Shown here piece after piece: positions 1-10,689 of a stretch of 64,000 bases of DNA; within the stretch, counting starts at the first letter, position 1, and every line of letters starts with the position of its first letter. Both the position numbers and the translations under genes were made by a program. The DNA is from Protonemura montana (lineage: Eukaryota; Arthropoda; Insecta; Plecoptera; Nemouridae). The notes below the pieces were generated by a model. It was not told the DNA's origin and searched no databases. It saw only the letters and a list, made by a program, of their open reading frames with translations. The stretch covers positions 16,273,076-16,337,075 of the forward strand of contig OX387604.1 in NCBI GenBank assembly GCA_947568835.1. The letters run 5' to 3'.

Positions 1-1129
1 CACAAAATGTATCAATAATTTCTGTAAACCGGCACTGACTAATTGTTGAATATGTACCAGGGTGTACTCGCGCACTTTGCTTAAGGTTGCCTTTCATTAC
101 TTTGGAATTGCACGTAGGCCAATTCTGAGAAATGCAGAAAGAGGGGGTTTTTAACTAATGAAGTGGGACAGAAGGTGCATTCACGTGACCTAACTGGGCA
201 GGCTCAAAAAGAGAATACCATTTTATAAAAGCTTCTTTTATTAATTAATATGAACCAAAAAAAAATGTAAAAAATAAGCGACGATTTTTCATGTGTGAGT
301 TTGATTTAAAAAGTTTCGAATTGGTCAGAAATTAGGGTTTTTCTTCCATGATGACGTATGAAGAAGGCTGTGATTGGCAGTAAGTTGAGGTATGCGTTGC
401 ATCGTGATTTACCTGGAGAAGGTTCTGGAGACCTGGAGGGGAAACGTTGCAGCGACGAATTCAACGCTGCGTAATTATCAGATATCAACGGCTCGTCAAT
501 CATACAAGTTCATATCACTGGACAACTCAGCCACAGTTCGAATCAGTGTGTTTTCAAATCAGTTCCAACTTGTGGATAGATTCTCATCCAGGAAACAGCA
601 AAGGTATGTAAAAATACTTGTCGCCTTTCTTAATCTTCTCGTTCTTTTCACAACTCTTTTCTCTAACTTTGAATGTAGTAATTACTCTAGATTCTACCTT
701 GCTTCTCCAGGCTTTACTTGGCAGCGACGTTCCTAGTCTGGTGTCTAGTCTTTACCTAGGCGGTAGCTATTCGACTGTATGACCAGTGAATGTGTAGTAG
801 ATCTCAAAATGGAATAGCAACGAACTAAGTTTAATGGAAATGTTTGTCTAATACATTCGCTCATAATATTGGCTTCCCAATCACTCCATTTTCTTTCATC
901 GGTTGGAAATCAACGAACACTTCCTTACGAAATGGACGACGTAGTTTGAGTTCAATTGCTCGTCCTTCTCATTTCAAATAGCCGCCTTTAGGAAATAATA
1001 AAAAGAGTTGAAGTGTCAGTCTGTGAAAGCACTTTTCTGCTCATTTTCCACAGAAATACAACCATTCTACAGTTATTTCGGTAGAAAACTCGTGTGCTAT
1101 TTTCCAGGTCTAACCAGCTATTCGTTGAC
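1..1129. other. Leading non-genic stretch
   Basis: No gene is recognised here. An open plus-strand stretch (392-604) ends at a plausible donor (AAG followed by GTATGT at 605), so it could be an exon of an unknown gene. Its translation matches no family I know and no partner exon was found. Confidence 0.3.
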
Positions 1130-2104
1130 AGTGCTTAGGTCATGTCTCCAGGTGTCACAGGTTCCTAAGTCAGTACCAGTGCTTAGGTCGCGTCTCCAGG
1201 TGTCCCAGGTTCCTAGGTCAGTACCAGTGCTTAGGTCGCGTCTCTCGTCGTCCCAGGCTCCTAGGTCACTACCAGTGCTTAGGTCGCGTCTCCAGGTGTC
1301 CCAGGTTTCTAGGTCAGTACCAGTGCTTAGGTCGCGTCTCTCGTCGTCCCAGGCTCCTAGGTCAGTACTAGTGCTTAGGTCGCGTCTCCAGGTGTCCCAG
1401 GTTTCTAGGTCAGTACCAGTGCTTAGGTCGCGTCTCTCGTCGTCCCAGGCTCCTAGGACAGTACCAGTGCTTAGGTCGCGTCGCCAGGTGTCCGAGGTTC
1501 CTAGGTCAGTACTAGTGCTTAGGTCGCGTTGCCAGGTGTCCCAGGTTCCTAGGTCAGTACCAGTGCTTAGGTCGCGTTGCCAGGTGTCCCAGGTTCCTAG
1601 GTCAGTACTAGTGCTTAGGTCGCGTTGCCAGGTGTCCCAGGTTCCTAGGTCAGTACCAGTGCTTAGGTCGCGTCTCCAGGTGTCCCAGGTTCCTAGGTCA
1701 GTACTAGTGCTTAGGTCGCGTTGCCAGGTGTCCCAGGTTCCTAGGTCAGTACCAGTGCTTAGGTCGCGTCGCCAGGTGTCCCAGGTTCCTAGGTCAGTAC
1801 CAGTGCTTAGGTCGCGTTGCCAGGTGTCCCAGGTTCCTAGGTCAGTACCAGTGCTTAGGTCGCGTCTCCAGGTGTCCCAGGTTCCTAGGTCAGTACTAGT
1901 GCTTAGGTCGCGTTGCAAGGTGTCCCAGGTTCCTAGGTCAGTACTAGTGCTTAGGTCGCGTCGCCAGGTGTCCCAGGTTCTTAGGTCAGTACCAGTGCTT
2001 AGGTCGCGTCGCCAGGTGTCCCAGATTCCTAAGTTAGTACCAGTGCTTAGGTCGCGTCTCCAAGTGTCCTAGGTTCCTAGGTCAGTACCAGTGCTTAGGT
2101 CGCT
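1130..2104 (+). repeat. 48-bp minisatellite, about 20 units
   Basis: About 20.3 head-to-tail copies of a 48-bp unit that begins AGTGCTTAGGTCGCG and contains TTCCTAGGTC. Units differ mainly in the middle: CTCCAGGTG, TTGCCAGGTG, CGCCAGGTG, or CTCTCGTCG with CAGGCTCC. Near the left end the CTCC and CTCTCG types alternate, which makes a 96-bp higher-order repeat; the right part mixes the other types. Because 48 is divisible by three and the unit has no stop in at least one frame on each strand, long open frames run through both strands. Neither has an ATG-led, gene-like start, so I read this as non-coding satellite DNA. It ends about 500 bp before the NimA-like start codon. Confidence 0.95.
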
Positions 2105-2394
2105 TACTTAAGGGCTTCATACAACTATTCAAAAATATTACTCTGCGACAGTTCCGAGAAAAACTATCCTGATAGTTACAATGTCCTTGTTTACACGGGG
2201 CAATCAAAGATCAAGGTCACTTCATTTTGAGCAAGAAGAATTCTCAATCAGACTTGCTTAGCGCTTTTTCATGGCTTTTAAAAAAAGATTGAAAAAAAAT
2301 TGTATAGGTAAATCAGATTGGAAGGTAAATCAGATTGTAAGGTGAATAAGATCGTTTAATTACAGAAAACATGAGCAGACACAGTAAAGGCATG

Positions 2395-2558
2395 CGTCTT
2401 TGTCTTCGTGCTGGGATTTGCTTCCTCCCTTGTAGGCTGTGATAAGATTGTCCTCATCATTCATTCTTATCTTCACCCACTCGTTCACCTATTCCATTAG
2501 ACCAGAGTCACAGGACCTGTAGTCAAAACAACAAGTTGAGAAACGCACCACAAAAATG
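2395..2558 (+). mobile_element. SINE 3' relic in front of the NimA-like gene
   Basis: A diverged copy of the 3' half of the 5S-derived SINE family seen whole at 37025-37425. Shared landmarks in order are CTTCCTCCCTTGTAGGCTG, a CATCATTCATT stretch, CACCCACTCGTTCACC, a GACCAGAGTC block, GTCAAAACA and a closing ACGCACCACAAA. The 5S head is missing. It ends about 45 bp before the start codon of the next gene and so probably lies in its promoter or 5' leader. Confidence 0.6.
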
Positions 2559-2604
2559 CATTTTGTATCCTTTCAGTTCGATTTCGGAGACGATCATCGC
2601 CAAG

Positions 2605-4999
2605 ATGAAGACTTTTCGAATTTTGTTGGCTTTTGGACGTCTGGCCACGATTATCTCCATCGTCCAGACTCATTCCTCAACCAAGGCCGAGTCTGATCTC
2701 GTGAGCGAACCTGTAACCGAACCCGATAACATCTGCTGCGTCGAAGAAAGGTAAGAATGCCACCTGTCAAGCGTAATCTACTTACCCTGATTGACCATGC
2801 TTGTTCGTAACCACCAACCACTTCAGACATGTATAATAAACGTAGAATTCAACAATCATTTTGAAATGTTACAAATAGTTCTAAGATTGTATTGACAATA
2901 TGCTCATATTTTGTTATGAAGGTCGGATCTTTTGTTTCCCCGTATGTACAGGGTAACCGATTCCCAGTTCGAGCCGACGGCCTATCCCAGAAACGTTAGT
3001 CTCTGCCTCAATGTCCCACAAATGTGCCCAAAGGAGCTTTCCGACAAATTCAAGCAGCTTCTGGTGAGTGTTATTATGCAGGTAGACCTACTTCGGGTGC
3101 TCTTAAAATTTTTCAAGTTTTTGCTTTATGAAAAATAATATTTATTCTTAAACAGACGACCGAGAAAACGGTAATCGTCAAGAAATGCTGCCCTGGATTT
3201 GTCAGAAGTGACAACTCTAAATGTGTGAAAATCGAAGATATGCAATCGAGATTGACGCTTTCCAAGTTGTTTGAGACGCTGTCAGATAAATACAAATTAG
3301 ACGACCGCAAACCGAATCAAGACGAATTGGAACTCTACCGTTCTGGAATGAACAAAAAGAATAATCTTGATCAGAGAGCAAGTAACACGACAGAACATTT
3401 CCAAGATAAAGCCGAAATTGACAAGCCTAAAATAGATTTCGGAAAAGCTCAGAAATCAGAAGCAGACATTCTAATGATCAGATTGGCTTTCGTCGTTGGT
3501 GGCTTTTTATGCGCGATGATCATTTTCTATAACGTATTTCTACTGATGGTGGCTTGCGAAGCCTGCTGCCCCGAGTACGATCACGAGTTGATTGAAGAAC
3601 TGGAGGAAATCGCAAGGAAAAATCGGAAACAAGTTCGTTGGAATGATATGGAGGCAGCAATGACCCTGCCAAGTAAGCCTACCGAAAACTCTTCTGGAGT
3701 CACGGAATTAAGAAGCCCTTGTGGTTGTTGTAATTACCTGTTTTTTTTTGTGTAGTTTTTCAGTTTTAAGTGGCGCAGTTATTGTTTTGAAAAATTACCG
3801 TCTTATCAAATTGCAGATCCTGACAATGATATGCCCAAAGTCGTCCCGGAAAGTAAGATCATGTCCTGGAAGGAAATCAAGGCCGCGATCATGAGCACTC
3901 TAGCTTGGTGCAAGATCTGCGGTACGTTACTATCACTTGAGGACCAAAATGGTCCAGATCCCCAATAGCCCATTAGCCCATTACATTAACCAGGAACTTG
4001 ATTGATTTCAGATTCAACTAAGCCTGAGGCTACGGTCACCGGAAAGATTCCCAATGGACACTGTGTGCAGATTACCTTCGACGACAATGACGACGACGAC
4101 ACTGACAACGACGACACTGGCGACGACGAAACTGGCGATGACGACGACGACTTACCGCCCCCATATACGAGTCCAGGTTGGTAGCACATTGCAGTTTCTT
4201 CACTGATAAGATTTCTGCTTCGGCGCAAACAGAATAAAACACCATTCCTGGCTTCTTTTCGTTTCGTAGCTAAGTTTTATATTATAATGTGTTTCAAATG
4301 TGTAGTATTTTTCTAAAAAAATTAAAATAAGCAAGTGGCGATGATAAAAAACTATTTTGAAATTGATTATAATTTTAGAAATTGTGATATACTCGTTAAA
4401 ATTCTTATGAGTCTCATTCTTTAAAAAACAAATCTGCAGTCATGAAAGTAAACTTGTCTTGCCTTCTTCCTGTGGCTGATGCATTCAGCCAACATCGACC
4501 AACATCGACCAATGCCATTTCAAGGAAAGCATTAAGCGGCTAATAATAAAAAAAAAGATAACGTATCGAAACTCTTGCGTGCATTTCATATGCCAGAAAC
4601 TTTCATCTACCTGAAATAATATTTCAGCTGTCACCAACAAGCTTTAAAGAAAATACATCCCCCTCCCCCCTCAACACCACAAAAAAATCTGACCCCAAAC
4701 CAATCCTCTGAAAGCAAATACGAGAAATCTAAATTTCAGAACTGCACAAAGTAGACTTCGATGTCCACGATATTTGCGACTACGACCCTGTTGCCCTCGA
4801 AGACGAGTCCTTCGAAGAAATTTCCTTGAACAAAGATTGCGACACCGAAGAAACAGAGCTCGAAGATGACGAATTCATTGAGTGTGCCGATAATCAGGTA
4901 GTGGTGGCGAAGATACATCTGCCTGAAGATCTTTCCACCATTCGCATGGGAAATAAGGTTGGGCTGATCAACTTTGTCGAAATCAAAATAATTGAGTAA
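2605..4999 (+). CDS. nimA-like: NimA-like EMI-domain single-pass membrane protein, six exons
   Basis: Predicted exons are 2605-2750, 2952-3063, 3156-3672, 3817-3921, 4012-4176 and 4740-4999. All introns are GT-AG, the phases agree, and together they give 434 residues with a TAA stop. A signal peptide (about residues 1-22) precedes an EMI-type cysteine domain with NICC near residue 45, a CLNVPQMC block, and VKKCCPGF near residue 97. CCPGF is the usual close of an EMI domain and resembles the CCxGY motif of Nimrod proteins. A linker rich in charged residues leads to one transmembrane helix (about 192-218) with CCPEYD just inside. The cytoplasmic tail is very acidic (Asp/Gly/Thr run near 316-340), has LPPPY at 341-345 (a WW-domain ligand type) and ends in a conserved-looking module. 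Drosophila NimA also carries an EMI domain and one membrane span, but has NIM/EGF repeats that I do not see here. The adjacent NimB-like gene supports a Nimrod cluster. Family assignment is inference from motifs. Confidence 0.75.
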
Positions 5000-5520
5000 G
5001 CTCGTCATTGATCGTCAATGATCGTCAATGTTTGATAATACCTATTCATACATATTAATCTCAAAATGTAGTACGCGTCAAAGTATGCGAGTAGTAAAAT
5101 ATTATATTCATATTCAATCCAGCGACAAAATGTACTTAGTTAGTTTCTGATAGTTACCGCACGATTTATTTCGGGGGTAAAACCGTCTCAAAATTTTAAA
5201 ACATTGTCGAAAAGCAAGTTTGAATTTTAACTTGATATCTGCCATAAAACATTAGGCCCTTTACTACCCCAAAAAAACTTAGCAAATTCTAAAATTAATG
5301 TTAACGTCTGAACATTTTATTGAGTTGAGGAAACATGATAGGACATTGTTGTTTAAAAATTGATATGTCATATTGCTGAAAACTTCTGGAAAAACACATT
5401 CTGGCACTTATTCCTTAAAACCGGTAAGAATCCTCTTGAAATAAAGTTGTAATTCGCTCTAAAATCGTATGATGAGGATTAGCTAGAACAGCATCATCCA
5501 ACTTCAGATTGGAAATAAGA
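5000..5520. other. 3' flank of the NimA-like gene
   Basis: No gene. CATTGATCGTCAATGATCGTCAATG just after the stop is a short direct repeat. An AATAAA at 5440-5445 is the first reasonable polyadenylation signal in this orientation. Confidence 0.4.
5440..5445 (+). terminator. Possible poly(A) signal, NimA-like gene
   Basis: AATAAA about 440 bp downstream of the TAA at 4997-4999. It lies ahead of the LINE-derived repeats that begin near 5560. Position only; no transcript end is known. Confidence 0.3.
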
Positions 5521-5559
5521 CCATTAGAAATTTGGCCTAATTCTGGTTTTCAGAATATC

Positions 5560-6488
5560 TGACGAATGAAGCAATTCCAGATGGATCGAAAGTAACTTGC
5601 CTGAATCTTTTGGCCCTATCAAAATATAACAACTACCGGGTTTGTTTTTGTACCTGTGCCTTCTCTGAATGAGTTTTTTTTTGTTTCTATTTTGGTTTAG
5701 TTTGTTAAAATGTATTAAAGTTGTACCCATTTAGTATTTAGTCTGGATTATATATTATGGAATTTTAGGATTAATTTCAAATTTATATTATAGGATTATA
5801 TAGGATTATATTTTAAAATATATTCATACAAATTTAATTACAGGATTATCAAAGGTCAGTAACCTTTCTTGGGGAACCATACGCTTACCTATTTATACCA
5901 CATCAATAATAAAATGGAATAGATAATAAGAAAAGAATATTAATAGATAATTAATGTAATTTACAATTCCTTTTTATTTACTTCTTTGTTCAACGAGGAC
6001 AACTTAAATAAAGTGTATTGTTAAAATCTGCTCAATAACTCTTCAGATAATTTTAGAAAAGTTTAGAAAATAATTAATAAAATATTGCTTCCAATTAGTT
6101 GGCTCCACGAATGATGGAATTTCAGATGGATTTCAAGTAACTTGCCTGAATCTTATTCCCCTATCAAAATATAACAACTACCGGATTTGTTTTTGTAACT
6201 TTACTTCCTCTGATTATTTTTTTTGTTCCCATTTCGGTTTAGTTTGTCAAAATTTATTTAAGTTGTACCCATTTAGTATTTAGTCTGGATTATATTTTAT
6301 GGGATTTTAGGATTATATTAATATTTATAATTTAGGTTAGAGACTATTATTATTATTATTGTTAATAGGTTACAGGTGATGGGTAATTGTAGGTTAAATT
6401 ACAGACGTATACAAGATTATATTTTAAAATGCATTATTTACACAATTGCGCTAATTGCCTTAATTAGTACCATATAAATAAATAAATA
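5560..6488 (+). mobile_element. Two copies of a LINE-like 3' end in tandem
   Basis: About 200 bp near 5562-5763 recurs near 6106-6305. Both share AGATGGAT, TAACTTGCCTGAATCTT, CCCTATCAAAATATAAC, GTTTGTTTTTGTA and CCCATTTAGTATTTAGTC. The second copy continues through GATTATATTTTAAAATGCATT to a tail of ATAAATAAATAAATAAAC near 6470-6490, which looks like the simple-repeat end of a non-LTR retrotransposon. No reverse transcriptase is left, so the family cannot be told. The two copies may be separate insertions or a local duplication. Confidence 0.5.
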
Positions 6489-6489
6489 A

Positions 6490-7046
6490 ACAAATAGATA
6501 CTGATACTTGTGGTCTTAAAAACCACAAGTATGAACACCAACAGCCGTTCAAAACTTTAGGAAATTATAATATATAATACACAATTGACATAATTTAAAA
6601 TAATTTACAAATTTTTTTTTTTTTCAAAGGAGTTAACATAAATTATTTTTATTGTAAACTCTTCTCAATAACTGTTCAGATGTATTTAGAAAAAATTTTG
6701 GTAGTAATTAACAACATATTCAAAATAGTTCCCTCATAAACCCTTAAAAATACTTTCTGTAAGACTAAAATATCTTTTAGTGAAATAAAATAACAGCAAT
6801 AAAAAGACAATTGTGGTCTGATTTTTGATAAGCCTAATCAGTTTCCTGTCCTCGCAGCTTCCTAGATAATAGATTACATGCATTTAGAACGCATTTTGAT
6901 CTTCCGTTTAAAAAAAAACAGAAGCAAAAAGTGATAGGACTGTGGTATCTGTTGACTTCCTGTTAAATAACTGGCAAATTCAGAGAACATTTATCAAACT
7001 TGCACCACCATTTTCATGTCAGTCTGGTTTTATTAGAGTTCCAAGC
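6490..7046. other. Upstream region of the NimB-like gene
   Basis: AT-rich sequence without coding potential that should hold the promoter and 5' leader of the gene starting at 7047. No clear TATA box or initiator could be chosen. Confidence 0.35.
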
Positions 7047-9883
7047 ATGAAGTTGTCGCGAGGCTGGGTCATCTTTGGTGGGACATTGATCTGCATTCTA
7101 GCCATTCAAGCCCAAGAAGAAAATGAGCCCGAAAATAAGCTTTCCGCAACAATCAACCCACAAAGCATGCTTGGGGTCATGTACCAAGCATTAATTATGA
7201 TTGAACATAATGCCACTCTTGATAACGGAAGTGTTATAGTAATACCTGCTGGAGGATTGAATCTAAATGGCACGAGTTATGGAAATGCAACATCTGACAA
7301 GGAAACCCCGAGAAATGTTTTGGCAAGCTTTGAAGAAGCTTTCGAGTATCATAATCGAAGTGGAGTATGTCGAACAGAACGAATACCGTAAGTTGTACAG
7401 TTTTTTTTTGTTGTGTTGGGGTAGCATGAAAACTTGCTATTTCTGATAACATCCTTCAAACAAGTCACATTTTTTGTAGTTTGGTACTAAACTAGACAAA
7501 CTAGATGAAGTACAACAGACTTGACTAGCGTAGCGTTGCAACTTTCATCCAAATACAGTTCTCATCTGGCTGTGTAGCAATGGCAATCTACGAATGGGTA
7601 AATTTTGAATGGGTTCATTTCCCCGCTCAAAAGTTATGCCGCTATTTTTTGTTCATTGATTGGCTAAGGGACTTTTTACGTCATCTGATCCCTTTTTTTT
7701 AACGGTGATAAAGGTCTTTAAAATATATTTGAGATCTGGAAGTATTTTTCTATCAATTAGTGACATGAGTACAAGCTGTAGTTGAAAGCAACATTGCATC
7801 TAACCCACTTCCTACAGAGTGTGCTAGACCTAAATTTACAAGAAGTTTAGCGTCAAATGGTACATCTCATGTTTGATATTTTATATCCGACATATGGGAT
7901 ACAAAACAGTGGGATATTAAAACAAGCACTTACCTGTGTATTCTTGGGTAGAGAGCGATGAGCACATTTGAAAGGCTCCTCGAGTGCTAATTTTGTGGTA
8001 TTGTACGATAATCGTCGGTAGATGGCAGATAAAAATTGAAGTTCATTACTATTTCAAAAAGGATGCCAAATCTTAAACACATATTTCTTGAATAAATGTT
8101 GCAGTGTGTTTATTTACATTTATATATTTAAACATCATTTTATGACGTCTGAATTTCTTGAGCAAAATCAAAATTCTCTTAAGATATGTCAGTAATGTTT
8201 AAAATATTTTCAGGGCTGAAAACTTCATCAATGTTCAATTTTAAATTATGTGCGATATCAGTACAGATATGAAGAAAAATGTTACAAAATTCTGCATGAG
8301 CACCTGAGGAAAATTCTAAAAGCTCTAAAACAATCATTGCAAGCAATGTAGTAAACGGTCTTGTCTTTTTCAGGGGCGACCCAAAGAAGAAAACCAAATC
8401 TACCCTGCTCTCGTTTTGCTGCCGTGGCTATGTAAAGAATTCTCAAGACAAGTGTATTCCCTATTGTCCTGGGGGCTGTGCAAACGGAATCTGCAGTTCA
8501 CCAAAAGTTTGCGAATGTCCCCCTGATTTGGTTTTAGATCTTAGTGGAAATTGCTCACCAACCTGCCCATCTCAATGTTTGAATGGCTACTGCAGCGACG
8601 ATGGGTGCATTTGTAACCCAGGTTTCGAACTTCATCAAACATTGCAATTCTGCCAACCAATTTGCGTTGGATCATGTTTAAACGGCAACTGCACTGCTCC
8701 TAATAATTGTGTTTGCAAGCTAGGATTTCTTTTGAATGACTTTACCGTGCAGTGTGAGCCATTGTGTAGGGGTGGGTGCGTCAATGGAGAGTGTATAGGA
8801 CCCGGTAAGTGTGTATGTCGTGAGGGGTATACCAACTCTACCACCACTGGAAAATGTACGCCCGTGTGTCCGGACGGCTGCACTAATGGGCGGTGCACTG
8901 CTCCGAATATTTGCACATGCAATAAGAACTATGTTCGAAGCGAGAATGATTCAAATTTATGTGTTCCTTATTGCAAAAGTGCGTGTATTAATGGAGAATG
9001 TGCGTTTCCTGGTGTTTGCAGGTGTAATGCAGGATTCGTTAGGGATTTGTTGAATGCAGTGAACAACAATACTTGCGTTCCCTTTTGCCGAAATGATTGT
9101 GAAAATGGATTTTGTTCCGCTCCCAATCAATGTTCTTGCAATGTTGGATTTAAGAAAGATGAAGAAAATTCAACAGGTAAATTCTGCTTACCAGTTTGTA
9201 ACGAATGTGATAATGGAGATTGCATTGCTCCTAATGTTTGCAAATGTCACGATGGATTTGTGAAGTCCACTTCTAATATCATTAAATGTGTACCCAAATG
9301 TGATCAACCCTGCACGAATGGGTTTTGTTCGGCGCCGAATGTGTGCTCATGTAATGAGGGGTATACAATTAATGTAGACGGTAAGGTTTGCATTCCCAAG
9401 TGTGATGGACCCTGTTTAAATGGGGAATGCACAGAACCAAACCACTGCTCATGCAAAAGTGGGTTTATAAAAGATATTGAAGATGTAAACCAACGAAATT
9501 GTGTACCAAAATGCGACAAAGGTTGCTTTAATGGTGTATGTTCTAGTCCAAATACCTGTACTTGCGATTCTGGATACCAGAAAGATGCTAGTGATGAGAG
9601 CACTTGTGTACCTGCTTGTGGAGATGGGTGTGTGAATGCAATATGTACCCAACCAAATGTGTGTACTTGCAAGGAAGGGTATTTTATGGACGAAACAGAT
9701 CTGCAAGGGAGACGGTGCATTCAAAAGATTGATCCGACTTCGCCTGTTGTTCCAAAAATCAATAATTGTGATCCTAGCTGTGTAAACGCAATTTGTTCGG
9801 GAAAAAATCTTTGCCTTTGTAACGCTGGGTTTATAAAGGATCGAACAATAAAGCAGGGGAATGTTTGTAAGAGAAGGAATTAA
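7047..9883 (+). CDS. nimB-like: NimB-like secreted protein with 13 EGF/NIM repeats
   Basis: Two exons, 7047-7387 and 8374-9883, joined in phase 2 across a GTAAGT...TTTTTCAG intron, give 616 residues. The chosen ATG opens a clean signal peptide (hydrophobic core VIFGGTLICILAIQA). About 90 residues of unrecognised, sequon-bearing sequence follow, then the motif FCCRGYVKNSQDKC, the CCxGY signature that introduces NIM repeats in Nimrod proteins. Twelve units of about 33-38 residues follow with the pattern CxPxC...CxNGxCxxPNxCxCxxGF. The thirteenth is preceded by an irregular Pro/Val linker and begins CDPSCVNAIC. No membrane helix or GPI-like tail is seen, so the product is predicted to be secreted, as in the NimB class. 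Nimrod proteins act in haemocyte adhesion, bacterial binding and uptake of dead cells; that role here is inferred. Exon 2 is one uninterrupted 1.5-kb repeat exon. Confidence 0.9.
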
Positions 9884-10269
9884 GATTTCGATACACCGCA
9901 GTTTAGTATCTCTGCTGCTTTTTACTAACATACTTTTTTTAAGAACGATGTGTTAGTATTTTTACATAATTAACTAACTTTGCAATTGATTTGTTTCGTT
10001 TTTAATTAATATCTAGCACAGAGTATCTAGCTTGATAGTTCTGTGAAAAATTGATAATTAAATTGATGTATTACTTTAAAGTTACTTTTAAAGCAGAATG
10101 CTTGGTGAAAAGAGCATCTTACATGAAGTTATACAATCGGAACAACTTCTTGAATCATTACTGTGCACGAAAAATGGACTGACCCAAAGTGTTTTGTTCC
10201 ACGTAGCTTCTAAAATTGTTGTCACCCTATTCTCTCTGCATGTTAATATGTATCGTGTGATATTTCATC

Positions 10270-10275
10270 AATAAA
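10270..10275 (+). terminator. Probable poly(A) signal, NimB-like gene
   Basis: AATAAA in CATCAATAAAGCTTC, about 390 bp after the stop at 9883. Between them the sequence is AT-rich and non-coding, as expected for a 3' UTR. Confidence 0.45.
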
Positions 10276-10349
10276 GCTTCAATTTTGAGCTCACTCGTTT
10301 TGCCTTCAATATTGTCTTCAAGTTCGGTGTCAAGGAAAGATACAGTTTG

Positions 10350-10680
10350 AAGTGTAATAAACACCGATTCCCCTTGAGATCACCGAAGTTGGGGAAAAGT
10401 GTCCAGTGTTAGATATCAGACGGGTCACAACCAACCGAACAGAACTGCTCATGTTTATGACGGGCACCTATCCCATCCCTGATAAAGCGCAGTGTTGCTT
10501 ATCTTCGGTGATCTCACGAGACCCGGTGTTTCCAACACGCCAAACCATTCAATCCCCATAATAGATTAAAGAGTTTCTACATCATCATCGTATTCACCCA
10601 CTTATGCACCTACGCCATGACTACACGGCTCGTTGACAAAACCATGCGCCGTTAAACACCACAAAACGGCTAACCTTTCA
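10350..10680. mobile_element. Rearranged 5S-derived SINE: two heads in inverted orientation plus a tail
   Basis: Plus strand 10358-10424 starts AACACCGATTCCCC and contains GATCACCGAAGTT, which resembles the internal promoter region of 5S rRNA. On the minus strand, 10550 down to about 10427 reads CCGGGTCTCGTGAGATCACC, then GAAGATAAGCAAC, GATGGGATAGGTG and GAGCAGTTCTGTTCGG, which is a better 5S-like head running into the SINE body. The two heads form an inverted repeat. A plus-oriented SINE tail (TTCACCCACTTATGCACC to GCGCCGTTAAACACCACAAA) follows at about 10586-10670. It may be one copy with an internal inversion or two insertions meeting. Confidence 0.6.
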
Positions 10681-10689
10681 AGTAAAATA

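Noticed and set aside
392-736. 114-codon plus-strand frame, possible exon ending at 604
   Set aside because: A plausible donor exists, but there is no family match and no partner exon.
1008-2072. 354-codon plus-strand and 266-codon minus-strand frames through the minisatellite
   Set aside because: Both exist only because the 48-bp unit is stop-free and divisible by three. Neither has a convincing ATG, leader or non-repeat domain.
1130-2104. CRISPR array
   Set aside because: Direct tandem units without unique spacers, in a eukaryotic genome.
4736-5008. 90-codon minus-strand frame opposite the last NimA-like exon
   Set aside because: The plus-strand exon joins in phase and ends at a good stop; the minus frame has no support.
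8635-9931. Several minus-strand frames opposite the EGF/NIM repeats
   Set aside because: Shadows of the periodic cysteine codons in the NimB-like gene.
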